Shown: positions 11,301 to 23,522 of the stretch, piece by piece | How the letters are laid out: every line of letters begins with the position of its first letter | Position numbering within the stretch: the first letter of the stretch is position 1 | Source of the DNA: Drosophila persimilis | Lineage: Eukaryota; Arthropoda; Insecta; Diptera; Drosophilidae | Assembly: GCF_003286085.1 (NCBI RefSeq) | Contig: NW_020825312.1 | Span: 4,526,001 to 4,590,000 of the forward strand | DNA: 64,000 nt | Direction: 5' to 3' | Notes under the pieces: model-generated | Told to the model about the DNA's origin: nothing | The model's input: the letters and a program-made list of their open reading frames with translations, nothing else | Database searches by the model: none | Position numbers and translations under genes: made by a program

Positions 11301-12335
11301 ATGGATGCCTCTGACACCCAAGAGGAAGTGTCCGTGAGACAGCGGTGAAAGACAGATGCAAATGATAGGTGTTGCGAGTGTGCCCTGGGGGAGTCGGGGA
11401 AACTTTTGTAAGTAGTTGGCATAGTTGAGTCGAGCTCCAGCTTCCAGCTCTGCTAGCGAGTATTGCGACACGGCTGTAGAGCGACAGTTAATAGTAGGGA
11501 TAATGAGTAAAGTTCAAGGCAATCTCCGCGATGCCAGGCAACTTTTTATTCCAACACAACTACACAACTTTAAGGCAAACATTTTTCAACATCTTCAATC
11601 ACTTTATCCACTCATGGTCCCGAAAAATTAATAGAAAATGCTCGGTCGAGTGTAAAATTTTCATAAAAGATTGTTTGGCATTTCGTGCTTCTCTTTTATA
11701 GCTGGCATTTTTATATTGATTTGGGTCGAAAGCTATTTAGACTGTCAAATGACTTACGAGCATTCCATCAAGTTTCATTGGAGTGAAGTGAGGCGGAAAA
11801 CTTTATATACTCCTTGGTTTTTATTGTATTATATTATTATTTTATCGCTGCGGAGGCCAACGAACAAGAAGAAGCATCTCCGATCCCAAGTTATTTGGAG
11901 GAAAACTGTTTTGTTGCCAGGGATAATCTAACCAAAGGATCGCGGTTTCTCCAAAGTTTTTGCATAACTCATAGCTTCCTCAGTTACGAAATATACAGAT
12001 TTAGAGGGCATTTAAACTGAGGCGAACCGAAGTTGGATTCCTTACTGATTTTCCATTTTGGCGGGCTTATTCGATTCGAACTCATACACGTACCCACAGT
12101 ATGCATGTAGCCGATATTATGCTATAAATTATTGACCTATCTGAACCTCTCTCTTTTGTGACATTTAGCCTTTAGTATTCGGTGTTCATCATCAATAATG
12201 CTGGAAGTGCTGAAATAGCTGAAAAAGGTTTGCTTGATTGAATTACAAAATAAAATAAAATAAAATATAATGAAAACCTAACCGAAACTTGTTGGCCGAA
12301 ATACAAAGCCAGACAGACAGACAGATAGACAGAGA

Positions 12336-12340
<5 letters not shown>

Positions 12341-12370
<30 letters not shown>
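12341..12370. repeat. AG dinucleotide run
   Basis: Fifteen uninterrupted AG units, flanked by AGAC and GGAGAG variants. Such runs are binding sites for GAGA factor, which is encoded later in this window. Confidence 0.85.
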
Positions 12371-12377
<7 letters not shown>

Positions 12378-14629
12378 CCTTTCCTTCATTGGTCGCAATA
12401 AATCACCTTTCAACCGCACATCAATTTCAAACTGGGCTGGCAGGACAGCTGGATGGCTGGATGGCTGGAATAGAGAATGGTTAACTGCAATTCTGGAGCC
12501 AATTTCGGCCTGCTGTCAATTCCGTTCTACGTTTGGCTTAAAGAGAAAACGTGTACAGGCTATGGTATTTTGTCGGAAGTGAACTACAACCCTTGGCAAT
12601 GACATTGGCAAGGTCCACAAAGGGCGGCTTAAATTTGTCAATTAAAAGCTTGGAGATGTCGGAAGGTGATTGCCATTCACATTTTCTGCAGATAAAATAA
12701 AAATGAATGAAAAGAAATGATAAGAACGAATATGAGCTGAGAGTATGTGGAATTTTACGCACAGCTCTCCTCACTGAATCGATGAGCAGTTTAGTCTATC
12801 GAAACCAGAACGTTTCGTGTCCTTTAAACGATTATAGTGTGTACTCCTGTCATGCTCCCCAGCCAGGCGAAAATACTTTAGGCATTGCTGCATGATGTCA
12901 GCTTCCAGTTAAAGCCAAAGTGTACTACTTTGAAACAGTGTTTCCAAAAAGATGGTTTATCTGATATGTGTGTGCATGTATGCACATGAGTTCGACACCA
13001 GCTAGAAAATGTGGAGAGAACTGTGGAAAATTCGCAAAGCTTTTTCCTTTGCGATACCAGATTATGGGTCTGTGTGAGTGTCTGCAGTCATGCATAGGAA
13101 TAAGCCGATAAAGCCCCGACAATTGTGTCATCGAGTAGCATTTTAGTTTCGGGATTCGACTTAATGCCTCTTGACTTCAATTTGCATAGTCGGCTTAGGA
13201 GCGCCGGTGGAAGAAATGATTGAATGGAAAATTGATAGAATTTCCCATTTACATCATGGCTGCTGGGGCGAGCTATGGGGGGAAAAGCTAACTAGTTTGC
13301 AACCAAAATAATGATGTTTTGGGCATATTCAAATTAAAGTGTGTGCTTTCTCGCTCTTTGGAGAGGCCTAAAGTAAATTATTTATTAACTGTTGCCACTC
13401 CACTTGATGACTTTTCGATGTGCCGAGCTCCCTTTTAAAGTTGATCCCTTTCTGGCGTTCAATTAAGGCCAAATCTTAAGCTTCGCATTGTGACTCCTCT
13501 CAGCTTAGCTTCCTTCTGCCTTCTTAGACCAGCTGACAGAGCAGAAAAGGCAGTTACCAACCCCACTACACCCTTATCATATTGACACTGACCTAGACCG
13601 CAAGGCGGCCGGGGCAGTCGGGCCAGTATTATTTGCCTATTAATCTAATTAGAAACCATTAGGGAATATAATTTCGTCGCACCGATGTTCATATACTCTC
13701 GAACGTCTACTCTTAGACGATAAATAAAACATACCACCACGCAACATTCCAAGCATCTTTTCTGGCTACTTCTTGACCTATCATCAATCCCATGGCCAAA
13801 TGGTATAGTGACACCTCAGCTATAGAGCCGAGCATGCACACTGATTTTATTATACTCTCTTCTTGGGCCCCCATCTTCAAGTCCCCCTCTTGAGGGAAAA
13901 TCAAGGACTTTGACCAATTAACAAAGGATTTTTTCCACCATTCTGGCACATTTAAAATTGAATGAAATAAAAGGGCTACGGATAAAGAGATTTAGGTAAT
14001 GTGGCAAAGGAATCCCTTTGGTTGGGGCACCAAGCGAAATGATACTAAAGCTCTTAGTCTTCACTTTGCTTAATCGCCTATCCCGTACCAAAGGACACGC
14101 TGGTGCCCACAGGTCGATCAATTATGAATGCACCACCAAGCAGAATCAGAATCAGAATCAGAAGCAGAGGCAGTGGCGGAGGCGGAGGCGGAAGCTGAAG
14201 CCAACGATGCCATCATAAAAGTGTCCTTCCTCTGGTGTACTGTGGTGTACTGTGGTGTCCCTCGGCCTCTTGAGCAGCATTAAATAGGATAATGACGATT
14301 ATGTTTATTGCGACATTGATTTTTCGCCTGCCGGTAGAGGAGGAGAGGTGTGGCCTGTGGGAAACTCTCATAATGTTTAATTGATAAGCCACCTAATCGG
14401 CTTACTCAGTTAATTATTATAATTGATGACAATCATCTAATTGAGCAACAAACCCAGCAGGCTACAGTTTCTCCTTCACCCTCCCCCTAGGCATCCAACA
14501 TTTGAAACTATCAGTATAAGCCCCAGCTCGTACGGAATAACAAGTTATAGTCCTACATTTAAATAAAAATAAAAAAATATTATATTTTGTGTGTATTCTG
14601 TGTATTCTGTGAATTCACAAGTACGCAAG

Positions 14630-15070
14630 ATGCCTATGAATATCAGCAACCGCTTCATGATGCTGGAATGTCTTCGGGAGAATGCGGCCAACAGGCGTAT
14701 CGAGGATCAGGCCCTGTTGGATCGCATCAGTGCTGCCCTAGTGAAATCCCGCGAGAGTCTCCGGAAAATACAGGATATGAACAATCAGCTGAAGGTGATA
14801 AATATTTCTGTTAAAAATGCCCTGGCCTCGATCCGTGACCCAGCGCCAGCCGATGTGGCGTATGTTGTCAAGGATATTTACAATATATTGGTAGACAATG
14901 TCGTTGCGTCTCTATCCAATCCAGTATATGCATCCGTGGCTCAACGTCTGGAATCTGAAACGATCATCCCATTGGACTCTGCTCCAGCTCCAGAGGAAGT
15001 TCCCCATCCAGACTCGGACCCTCAGCCTGTTGCAGAGCCTTCTGCTTCTCCTGAGCTTTCTTCTGAATAG
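14630..15070 (+). CDS. Small helical protein of unknown function (146 aa)
   Basis: I do not recognise this protein. The ATG at 14630 (AAGATGCC) is the first in frame; a second follows two codons later. Residues about 10-95 are rich in Leu, Asn, Arg and Glu with heptad-like spacing (for example DRISAALVKSRESLRKIQD), suggesting one or two long helices. The C-terminal third is Pro/Glu/Ser-rich and probably disordered (from about residue 108, EEVPHPDSDPQPVAEPSAS). No signal peptide or membrane segment is present. The leader is extremely A/T-rich and a variant polyadenylation signal (ATTAAA, 15165-15170) lies 95 bases after the stop. No intron is needed. Length and make-up resemble the small fast-evolving genes often expressed in fly testis, but this is inference. 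The nearest candidate gene to the right is the putative ome promoter 830 bases away. Confidence 0.7.
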   Translation: MPMNISNRFMMLECLRENAANRRIEDQALLDRISAALVKSRESLRKIQDMNNQLKVINISVKNALASIRDPAPADVAYVVKDIYNILVDNVVASLSNPVYASVAQRLESETIIPLDSAPAPEEVPHPDSDPQPVAEPSASPELSSE

Positions 15071-15170
15071 ACGCTGCTACACCGTTGACGACAGACACGC
15101 TGACAATTCTATACACACCTACTATGTTTTCAAATTTGTGTTATTTTTTTCGTATTAATTTGTATTAAAA

Positions 15171-15894
15171 TTTGGGTTTGAATGCAGAAATTAATAGAAA
15201 GGACTTTGGCCACTCCAGTTTTTATACTCGCTTCGCTCATGGCTCGAACGACCAGCAAGTTTCCTTGACTTTCCCATTGTTAGCACAAACTAGTCCTTAG
15301 ACGTTGAAAATCCTTAATTATATAATCGGTATAAATTATACAAGAGCCGGAGACCGGACTACAAATCCCATACTTACGAGTATTTAGATCTATGCCCAGT
15401 TCTGCGCTGGTCTCTCCATTGTACAATTATTGTTTGTGTAGGAACTTTGACAGGCCACAGCTGGACGAGACGGCCAAGGCAGGAGCTGGAGCTTGAGCAG
15501 GAGCTGGAGGCTAAGACAAACCCATTTCGTAATCCGAGTCATGTGCACTTTCTGAACAATTTGTCGGCGATTTGCCGGCACGCACACACACGCGCACCAG
15601 CACACCGATACCCATACGTACATATGTACATATGTATGCACATCGCCCATACGCAGAGTGTGACCCAAAGAGGAGCATGGTCGTGCACTCTTAACGAGGC
15701 TAAATGACCAGAAGAGCAACCTGTTGCGCGAGCCCACTCTCTCTGGGCCCTCGCTGTTCTGTTTTGCTATGCTCTTTCGCCGGCTTTCCACTCACGGCAG
15801 GTTTCGCTCTGAGCCGATTCCGCTCTGCTCCGCCAGCTCTGGCTGAACGCTCTGCTTCTGTCTCTGCCTCTGCCGTTCTCCAGCTGAGGCTGAA
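15171..15894. other. Intergenic DNA before the putative ome promoter
   Basis: No gene is seen. It includes the palindromic string ACATATGTACATATGT (about 15619-15634) and, from about 15730, a dense series of GCTCT and CTCTCT motifs leading into the promoter-like block. Confidence 0.5.
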
Positions 15895-15895
15895 T

Positions 15896-15929
15896 TCAGT
15901 TGCTGCTTGACTGTCGCCACGTGCGGTTC
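15896..15929 (+). promoter_or_regulatory. Putative initiator + DPE core promoter (ome?)
   Basis: TCAGTT at 15896-15901 matches the Drosophila initiator. Taking its A (15898) as +1, positions +28 to +32 read GGTTC, which fits the downstream promoter element consensus RGWYV at the exact required spacing. There is no TATA box at -30. The 160 bases upstream are rich in CTCTCT and GCTCT motifs, fitting GAGA-factor binding. A second TCAGTT lies at 15995-16000 without a good DPE. Local CGGTTCG repetition could produce the DPE match by chance, so this remains a prediction. Confidence 0.45.
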
Positions 15930-16059
15930 GCTTCGTTTCGTTTCGGTTCGGTTCGGTTTCGGTTCGGACTTCGAGAAAATCTCCTCCGCGGAAGTCAGTT
16001 TTCGTGTGGTTTCTGCCTCCGTGTGCCCTGTGCCGTGTGGCGTGTGGGAGTATCCATCT
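15898..16059 (+). other. ome: Putative 5' untranslated first exon of ome
   Basis: From the predicted start site the sequence runs 162 bases to a strong 5' splice site (ATCT|GTAAGT at 16059/16060) and has no long coding frame. The next good acceptor that leads into a recognised start on this strand is at 40271 (ome). Assignment to ome is inference. It would make a 24.2-kb first intron with two nested genes. Confidence 0.35.
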
Positions 16060-17000
16060 GTAAGTTCGACCTCGCGTGTCTCAACCAGCCTCAGATACTC
16101 AGATACTCAGATAATTGCATCGAGCGCTCTATTGGGCTCGATCTATTGGCATTTTGAGAGGAATTCCTCTGCAATTGCCGCCGAGCAATCATCCATCTGT
16201 CTATCCATCTGCCTGGGTGTCTGGGTGTCTGGTTCTGTTCCCCTAACTGTGTCTGTGTCTGTGTTTCCCTTCAGTTTCCATTCAAATTAACAAGTTCTGC
16301 AATTCCCATACCCATTCCGACTCTCTGACATCCACCGTAATCAAATTTCGCCTAGTTATAATTCCGATTCCGTTCTCAACCGGAAGACGTGCCCGCCGCC
16401 GTTTTGTCTGCGGAACGAAAATAGGAAAAGCCAACTAAAGAGCCAAAAACGAAATAAACTTTTCCAACGGCACTACCAAGCCGTAAAATATATTTTTTGT
16501 TTTGTTGTAGCCGCATTTCTTGTTTATATAAAAACAACATCAGCAACAGAGAAACCAAAAAGCAAAATGCCAAAAAGCACGAATGCAAGCGAAGACATTT
16601 GCCGTCGAGTGTTATGAAGTGGTTACAAACTTGGCTTGTGCCTGTCTAAACAAAATACATAGTATATACTTATGCATATATGCACTATATAGACGTGCAG
16701 TATGTGTATGAAAGAGTTTTCCTTGGCTTCCTGCCGAAAAGACAAAATGATGCATTAAACTAATTGGAAAAGCTCTGCGGTTCTGCCAGCCAGAATCGAG
16801 AAGAGCCCGTAAGAAGTGATCAAAGGAATGTGTCAAGTGGAAGAGCATTACAGAGCCTGAAAGAAAATTAAATTAATATCAATAAAATGCATATAGAAAA
16901 GGAATATTGTATACTGATTAGAAAACAATATTTTCTTTAAATTAGTATTTTTTTTTTAATATAAAGAATATGTATGTTTATAAAAGATATTGGCTATACA

Positions 17001-17019
17001 TTTTTTTTTTTTTTTTTTT
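17001..17019. repeat. Poly-T run (19)
   Basis: Nineteen uninterrupted T bases in a strongly A/T-rich region (about 16860-17130). On the - strand this is a poly-A run, but no retroposed gene lies next to it. Confidence 0.8.
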
Positions 17020-17497
17020 GAATGCAAAAACAAAAGTGATAATATTATCAAATACAGCCAAACTTGAATATTCCTAGTACTTAATAAGAATACCAAAGTT
17101 TATAAAATAAATATAATAAGTATAAAGTAAATTTCATTCACCACGCAGCTTGTTTTTCCATTTAACTCCCCTTCGAAATGCTGCATATTAATTCATCCAT
17201 GCATTGTCCCAAGATTTTGCATATCCACACGAACTGCACAGAAAGCAGAATACTAAAAGCATTATTTAAATAATGATTGGCTTTCCCAGAAAAGAGCTTA
17301 GTGATGTTTTGGGCCAAAAGGTCAAAACCCAACAGCTTCAGAGCGAATTAGGGGGGGAGATAAGGCAACTGATAAGGTGTTATAATGGGGGAATTCCTCG
17401 GAAAGACCTGTGTGCGAGGAGGAGGAGGAGAAGGAGGATGGGAGACCTCAAAATTTTCACAAATAATTGAAAAATAGAACTCGTGATGCTTTCAGCG

Positions 17498-17536
17498 TAC
17501 GAGTACGAGTATGAGTATGAGTGTGAGTATGAGTAT
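17498..17536. repeat. GAGTAT/GAGTAC hexamer repeat
   Basis: Six to seven tandem imperfect hexamers. No associated gene. Confidence 0.75.
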
Positions 17537-19380
17537 TTCTGTGAGTGCGGGATTGCGAGCGAGCATTCAACCAGCTGTCCACGAAATCTAGGCCGTTTAA
17601 ATTGCTCCACGCTCTCAGCATATACACACATTCACACTATTCAAACTATTTTTAGCAGTGTTCTATAGATACAAGCCACTCGGCGTATGAGTAATATTCC
17701 AAAAACTGATTGATGAAAGCCCAACATCGAATTTATGGCCACATTCAGTGAAGAAAACTCACCTTAGCAACCGCTTAGCGCCACTGGGCGGATTCCAGAT
17801 TTGCTATCTCATTCGGCAAATAATCTACGCTAGCTTAAACAAAAAAATCCCATTAAAGAAAGAGTTCCCCTGCCAAAACAGAAATAAAAAGAGTAATCAT
17901 GCAAAATTTTCCCGATTCAACAAAAAGCCAACTGCAAACACACAAGCTCGTACTATATGGACCTGGAGCTGTGCTACATACATATATGGCGCTCCAGTCA
18001 GAGCTTATCAAAACAAAAGCCGACAAAATCTTGTATTTTTTGGTCTTAGTTTTATTTTTTGCATTCATTTGTTCTCTCGTTTATTCTGGTTTTGGCCCGC
18101 AAAAAGTTCGTTTTAATGAAATTAAATTAAATTAAAGCGAGCTTTTAAAAGTTTTCAATCGAAACAAGTCTACAAAAACCGTTGGGCAAAATGGAATTGA
18201 GTCATGATATATTTATATTTATATTTATGTGTTAGCAATACAAAAAGAAAAAATGTAATGGGGCGTGGCTAATTAAAGCTAAAATGTCATTCGTTTTAAC
18301 AATTTATTTCCATTTACATATACATATTTGGGAGGTATGCAAACTAAACACCGGTTCATCGGTGCATTGGCTCATCAAATTTAAATAAAATCAAATTAGT
18401 TTCGGCAAATTTCGATTGAAAAAAGGATTCCCAAACCGACTGCAATCTTGCACAATGAAATCTGAAATATGCAAATAATCTCAGTGGCCAGCCATTTAGC
18501 ATTTCAGTGACACGCTCGACAATAATAAAACATAAATGCAGAGTAAAAAACGGGGGGAAATTAATTGATTTAATATAATGAAATGACCACAAACAACCAA
18601 AAACACTCGACAAAAGGAAAAGCGGACGGGAAATGTGAACGTAAAACTGTAAATGGAAAAATCATGAAAATAATTAAGCTGCCGCCAGCTAAAACAACAG
18701 CGGACAGGCCCAGGGCAGGACAGAAACTTAACAGCTTTATGCCGCAGCCGCAGCCGCTGCCCCTGCCGTTGCCCCTGCCGCTGCCTGTCCCGTTGCCTGT
18801 GCCGTTTCTGGTCCTCGTTCTGTAAGCTTAATTAACACTAGGATTGTGTCTGGGATGGGGATTCTCTGTGGGGTGGGGGTGGATGCTGGGTGGTGGGGGC
18901 AGATCAGCCTGGCGGCGCTTAATGTCAACAATAAGCTCGAGTGGGGCTGTTGCACTTTTCATTCCCTCCCAGGCCTCTCTTTGGGCCTTTCTCCTACTCG
19001 TACTCGTACTCGTCGCCGTTCTCGTTCTATGAATTTTGAGCATCGGATTTCCAGTGCAGATTCTGTGGCAACAAATCTCCAGCGATAGTCACGGAAATTG
19101 CTTAAATGTTGCAACGAAAATAACCGAATAGCGCGTTTAATTTATGCAAAAATTCAAAATTTGTTCGACTGGAGCTCTCTTGCTCCCCTGAAACTTGTTG
19201 TTTTTTGGTGGCTGCTGGCTCCAGCTCCAGCTCCGACTCTGACTGTCTCTGGGTGGCAGCTTCATTGCGCATTCAAGTGGCCCCGTTTGGCAAATGAAAA
19301 TGAAAATAAAACCAGAACTTGGCCATCGCCATGCCCAATTGAGTTCGGTTGAGCTGACGGAGATTGGCCCCGTTTCCGTC

Positions 19381-19445
19381 TGCCCCAACTGCCCCGGCTG
19401 CCCCAACTGCCCCGACTGCCCCGACTGCCCCGACTGCCCCGGCTG
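19381..19445. repeat. GC-rich 9-bp minisatellite (CTGCCCCGA type)
   Basis: About seven tandem copies of a 9-bp unit, CTGCCCCGA, CTGCCCCAA and CTGCCCCGG variants. The Gly/Ala-Val repeat frames on both strands are by-products. Confidence 0.8.
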
Positions 19446-22289
19446 ATTTGACAAAAGTACTGCATTGGTTTTCTGATCCCTGCTTGACTGGCATAGTTTT
19501 CATTACCGTCGACCAAATTCCACAGCCTCATTTGAGGCGGGAAAATTGCGTATGCGTCGCGTGTTGCCAGTGCGATATAAAAAAACACGCCGCCTGAAAT
19601 ACAGGCCCCTATTAAAAGGCAAATAAACAAGGCAGGGACACATTGACACTACGATACACGCAAGTATCCGAGCGCGTAGAGGGGAAGGGGCCAAAAGGTC
19701 CGTCTTCTTGAGTTTCTTCACACGAAAACTCATAGAAGGGAGGGCGTCTAAGGGGCAATGGAATACCCTAGATAGTGAAGAAGAAAGTGTCTCCTTTATG
19801 TGATTCGATGCACAGCATACACGATCTTATTCGGATACTCCAAGTTCTACAAAGGCCAGGCCAAAACAAAAGGGCGGTTCCAGCACGATCCTTTGGCACA
19901 GCTGAAAGGGGTATCTGAGCGGTAATCAACCGTCACATTCCGCTTGAAACGGGCTAATTAAAGGACCATTCCGAATGGTGAACACATTTTCGTTGACCGA
20001 AACCGAGTCCGAGTCCGGGTCCTGCTCTTTCCCTGGCTCCCTTCCCCCCCCCCGTCTTAGCTGAGTGATTAATTTTAATATTTATAATAAAATGCTGAAA
20101 TGTTGGACACGCGAAAGGAGCAAAGCGCGAGGTGAGAAGCTGAAAAAATACTAAAACGGCCCACGCAAATGGCTTTACAAACGTGTGCCGTGCCGTGGCG
20201 TGGCATGGCGTGACGTGGACGGAAGGATGAGGGTGGAAAATCTGCTGAAAACATGCTCACTTTTATATGGTTTATATGCTCCATGGATCCCATATGAACT
20301 GCATAATGAGTGGCATTGGGAGGGGGTGCGGCGAAGGGGTGTGTCCAACAAGTATAATTAACATTGAAAGCCGAGCGAGTGCGTCAAATGAGAAATGTGC
20401 AAACAAGTGAGGCAACAGGAGGCGTATGGGTATTATGGGTATTATGGGTTTTATGGGTGTGGGTGTGGGTGTGGGTGTACGCGTGGACGTGGACGTGTTA
20501 GCCCTCTAATACTTGAACACTCCTGCTCAATGGCCTTTCATGCAAACCTCACACATAGGCACACAAGCAAACACAAAGACCTTTTCATATTTAGATGAAA
20601 ATGGCAAAGAGTCCTGTCCTTCTGTCCATCTGTCCTTCCGACCTTCCGTCCCCCCGTCCTTCGTGTGAGCGAATAGCTTTCGAGGCTGATTAAAGTACAA
20701 ATGTAATAGATTCGTTTTTGGTAAAAACCACCAGTAAATCAGTGTTGACGCCTTGACGCTTTGAAAATTGTAAATTTAAACCAAAAATTAAATCACACTC
20801 ATTTCAAAGGGACAGGCCATGACGGTAGTAATTACATTGCACATTGCTGCAACTGTGGCAGTCCAATGAGGCATTTCCAATTGCGGCTTTGCGGCAAGGC
20901 CTGTGGTCGGTGGCATTGTTTATGGACCCTTTGCCAGAGAGTTTGCCGGATTGTGTCTAATGCAAAGTTAATAACATTTACCTCATTGCGGTATTTTCGC
21001 TGGACAATTCAATTAAATTCGATTGGGCATCTACACGCTCATTTGACTAGATTGTTAATAACCAGAATAGAATATATACATGGCCGTGGAACGGAGCAGA
21101 TGGACACCGAATTTAATTATAAATATTGGCTCTGTTTGTCCTATCGATTGGGATGGAGCTTAGCCTTCTGTAATGAGTAACATGATCCGAAAGGACGAGC
21201 CTGTAGCCGAGCAATGCAGATGTCTGCCGCTCGATCTTAATAGGGAATGCAATTCAATACCAATTAAAACCCGACTAAGATCCATATGTGGGTAGGTACT
21301 TATTTTTCAAGTTATTTGCACTTATCATTCCGCACTCCAATCGTGGCAGTGCTCTTGCCAAGCAGCCCAGTAAATCAAATAAAATCTACTTAACTCTCGA
21401 GTATTGGACGCCTAAGCCTCAGAGTAAATACCAGAAGAAATAGTAAAACTAAAAACAACATCTGAAGCGATAGCAGCCAAAAACTTTTTATTAAGCGTTT
21501 AGTGGCACATCCGACATCCATTGACTGACAGAGACAGACAATGAGACAGAGCCAGAGAGAGAGAGAGCGAGAGAGAGGGAGCCGGAGCATTCTCGTTGGG
21601 ATTTCCTTTTTTGGATAGCTTGTACTGTGCGCGCAAGTGGCACTCCAATTAAAATGATTGTCTTAATGCTTGGCCCAGCGTCAGTGGCTATTACAGCCCG
21701 TCGAGTTGATTCATTCAGTCTAGTTTTTGGAGAGTGCTCCATCCGGCAAGCCCCCCGCCAGTGCCCCCCCATTGCCCACTCACTCATTCGCCCATTCTCT
21801 CGCCCAGTCGGTCCGTCATTGCGCTCGGGGCAACAAAAACAATATCATCACTTAATGTGCTGAAAATAACGCACTTGCACGTACTTGTCTAATTTATTTG
21901 ATTACCCCAACAATTTCTGCAAATTTTTATTCTCGCACTTCTTTTCTGCGAGTAACTGAAGTTTCAGAGAGAGAGAACAAAGGCTGCAGCCTTTGTCTAA
22001 TTTAAAGTTTTCTGTCGGGCGGGGAATGTCGCGGGGGGAACGCTCGTTCGCATTAGTCTAATCGGATTCTCGAGTTTATGGCTAAGAACGGGGCAATCTA
22101 ATCGGTGAATTATGCCAGTATTACGGCATGCTCTGTTTTTGAAGGGTGGCAGAAGTGTGCAGCTCATAATTCAGAAACTGGCGATAATGTAGTTAGAAGC
22201 TAAGAAAAGACTTTCCTGTTCGAATCCAGTGGGTAAACAAAATATTCTTTATTTTTAAATTTTAACGAATTTGAGATAATACCAGGCTT

Positions 22290-22975
22290 ACGAATTAACC
22301 ATGTTTTTAGTGTCATCACTCTCTTAACATTGCCATTAGGCATCACTGAAATGCACATTAACATTGTGCAGCACTTGTATGCCTTAACTTTTATCTACTG
22401 GCACACAATTAATTAAATACGTTTTTAGTGTCATTATTCTCTACATACCATTATTATTGCCATTATGCATCACCAGATGGCATAATATCAATGTGCAACA
22501 CTGTTATGCCTATACTTTTATCTACTGGCATTCATTTGATTTGATTTTATTCATCTTCTTTCACGAAACAATTAGGTTTTTAGTATTATTATTCTCTACA
22601 TTCCATTATTGTTGCTATTTTACAACACTAGATGGCACAATATCATTGTGCAACGCTGTAATGCCTCTACTTTTATCTACTACATTATCTACATATGATT
22701 TCTTTTAACTTTTTCACAAATCAACTATGTTTTTCGTGTGATCACTCCCTTAATGCAAAAAATCACTGTGCAACACTGTTATGCCTCTACTTCTATATAC
22801 TGACATTCATTCCATTGGATTCCTTTCATTTTCTTTCACCAATGAACTATTTATTTAGTGTCACTATTCTCTACATTACATTATCATTGCCATTATGCAA
22901 CACTAGATGGCACAATATAATTGTGCAACACTGTTATGGCTCTATCTCTCTCCACTGACACTCATTATGCAGCTC
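22290..22975. repeat. Degenerate tandem repeat, ~155-bp unit, about five copies
   Basis: The landmark GTTTTTAGTGTCAT and its variants start near 22303, 22421, 22576, 22729 and 22852, giving spacings of about 118, 155, 153 and 123 bases. Each unit then carries TTCTCTACAT-ACCATTATT-like, CATTATGCA-CACTAGATGGCA, ATTGTGCAACACTGTTATGCC and TTTTATCTACTGGCA blocks. Short spacings come from loss of part of the unit. The copies differ by many substitutions, so the array is old. No match to a named satellite comes to mind. Confidence 0.75.
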
Positions 22976-23482
22976 TTGTCTGCCAAAGTTGGCAGCTTCT
23001 CGTCAGGACTTGGAAACTAATTATCTCTTTCCTCCCCCACTGTTTACCAGCCCCCCCATCGACGGCCCTTATCGGCACTCTTTTTCCGCCCCTTACCAAA
23101 ACACTTCTGGACTTTGAATTTGAATAATGCGGCTAATTTTGGCATGCAAAACGAATTAGCAAATGCAATGACCAAAGTTGGTCGGCAGTTTTTTGTTTAT
23201 CAAATGTGTATAATTTCATCAGCAATCAGCAGCAAAAAGTACTCCACATCACACCGGCCATATAAATCACATGTCTGCCCGCTTAAGCAGTCATCGATAG
23301 CAGGAATACCAACTTGAGCCCGTCAACGATATGATTATCAGGGACCGTTTGCGGTTGCTAAAGGGGTGCTTGTGGCTGGATTATCTAATCAAGTACCCGC
23401 CGTCCTATAAATTAGCAGACATCAGAATTAAGTGTGACTTTCATTCCGTGATGCACAAATTTCAAAGGTTCTCCCCCGAGCC

Positions 23483-23522
23483 AAGGCCCAGGCCCAGGCC
23501 CAGACCCAGACCCAGACCCAGC
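23483..23522. repeat. CCCAGG/CCCAGA hexamer repeat
   Basis: Seven tandem hexamers (CCCAGG then CCCAGA). Confidence 0.75.

Larger units (their letters stand above)
10390..14629. other. Intergenic DNA, no gene seen
   Basis: No supported gene. It contains a minisatellite of ACACGG-like hexamers (11246-11300), CCAACCAC repeats near 11155-11195, and a long AG run (12341-12370). The rest is unremarkable A/T-rich sequence. Confidence 0.55.

Noticed and set aside
21250-21275. Second copy of the inverted-repeat element end (CAATACCAA)
   Set aside because: Only nine bases match; no partner end or target duplication is present.
22201-22240. tRNA-like B box (GTTCGAATCC)
   Set aside because: No matching A box at the right distance and no acceptor stem or cloverleaf could be drawn.
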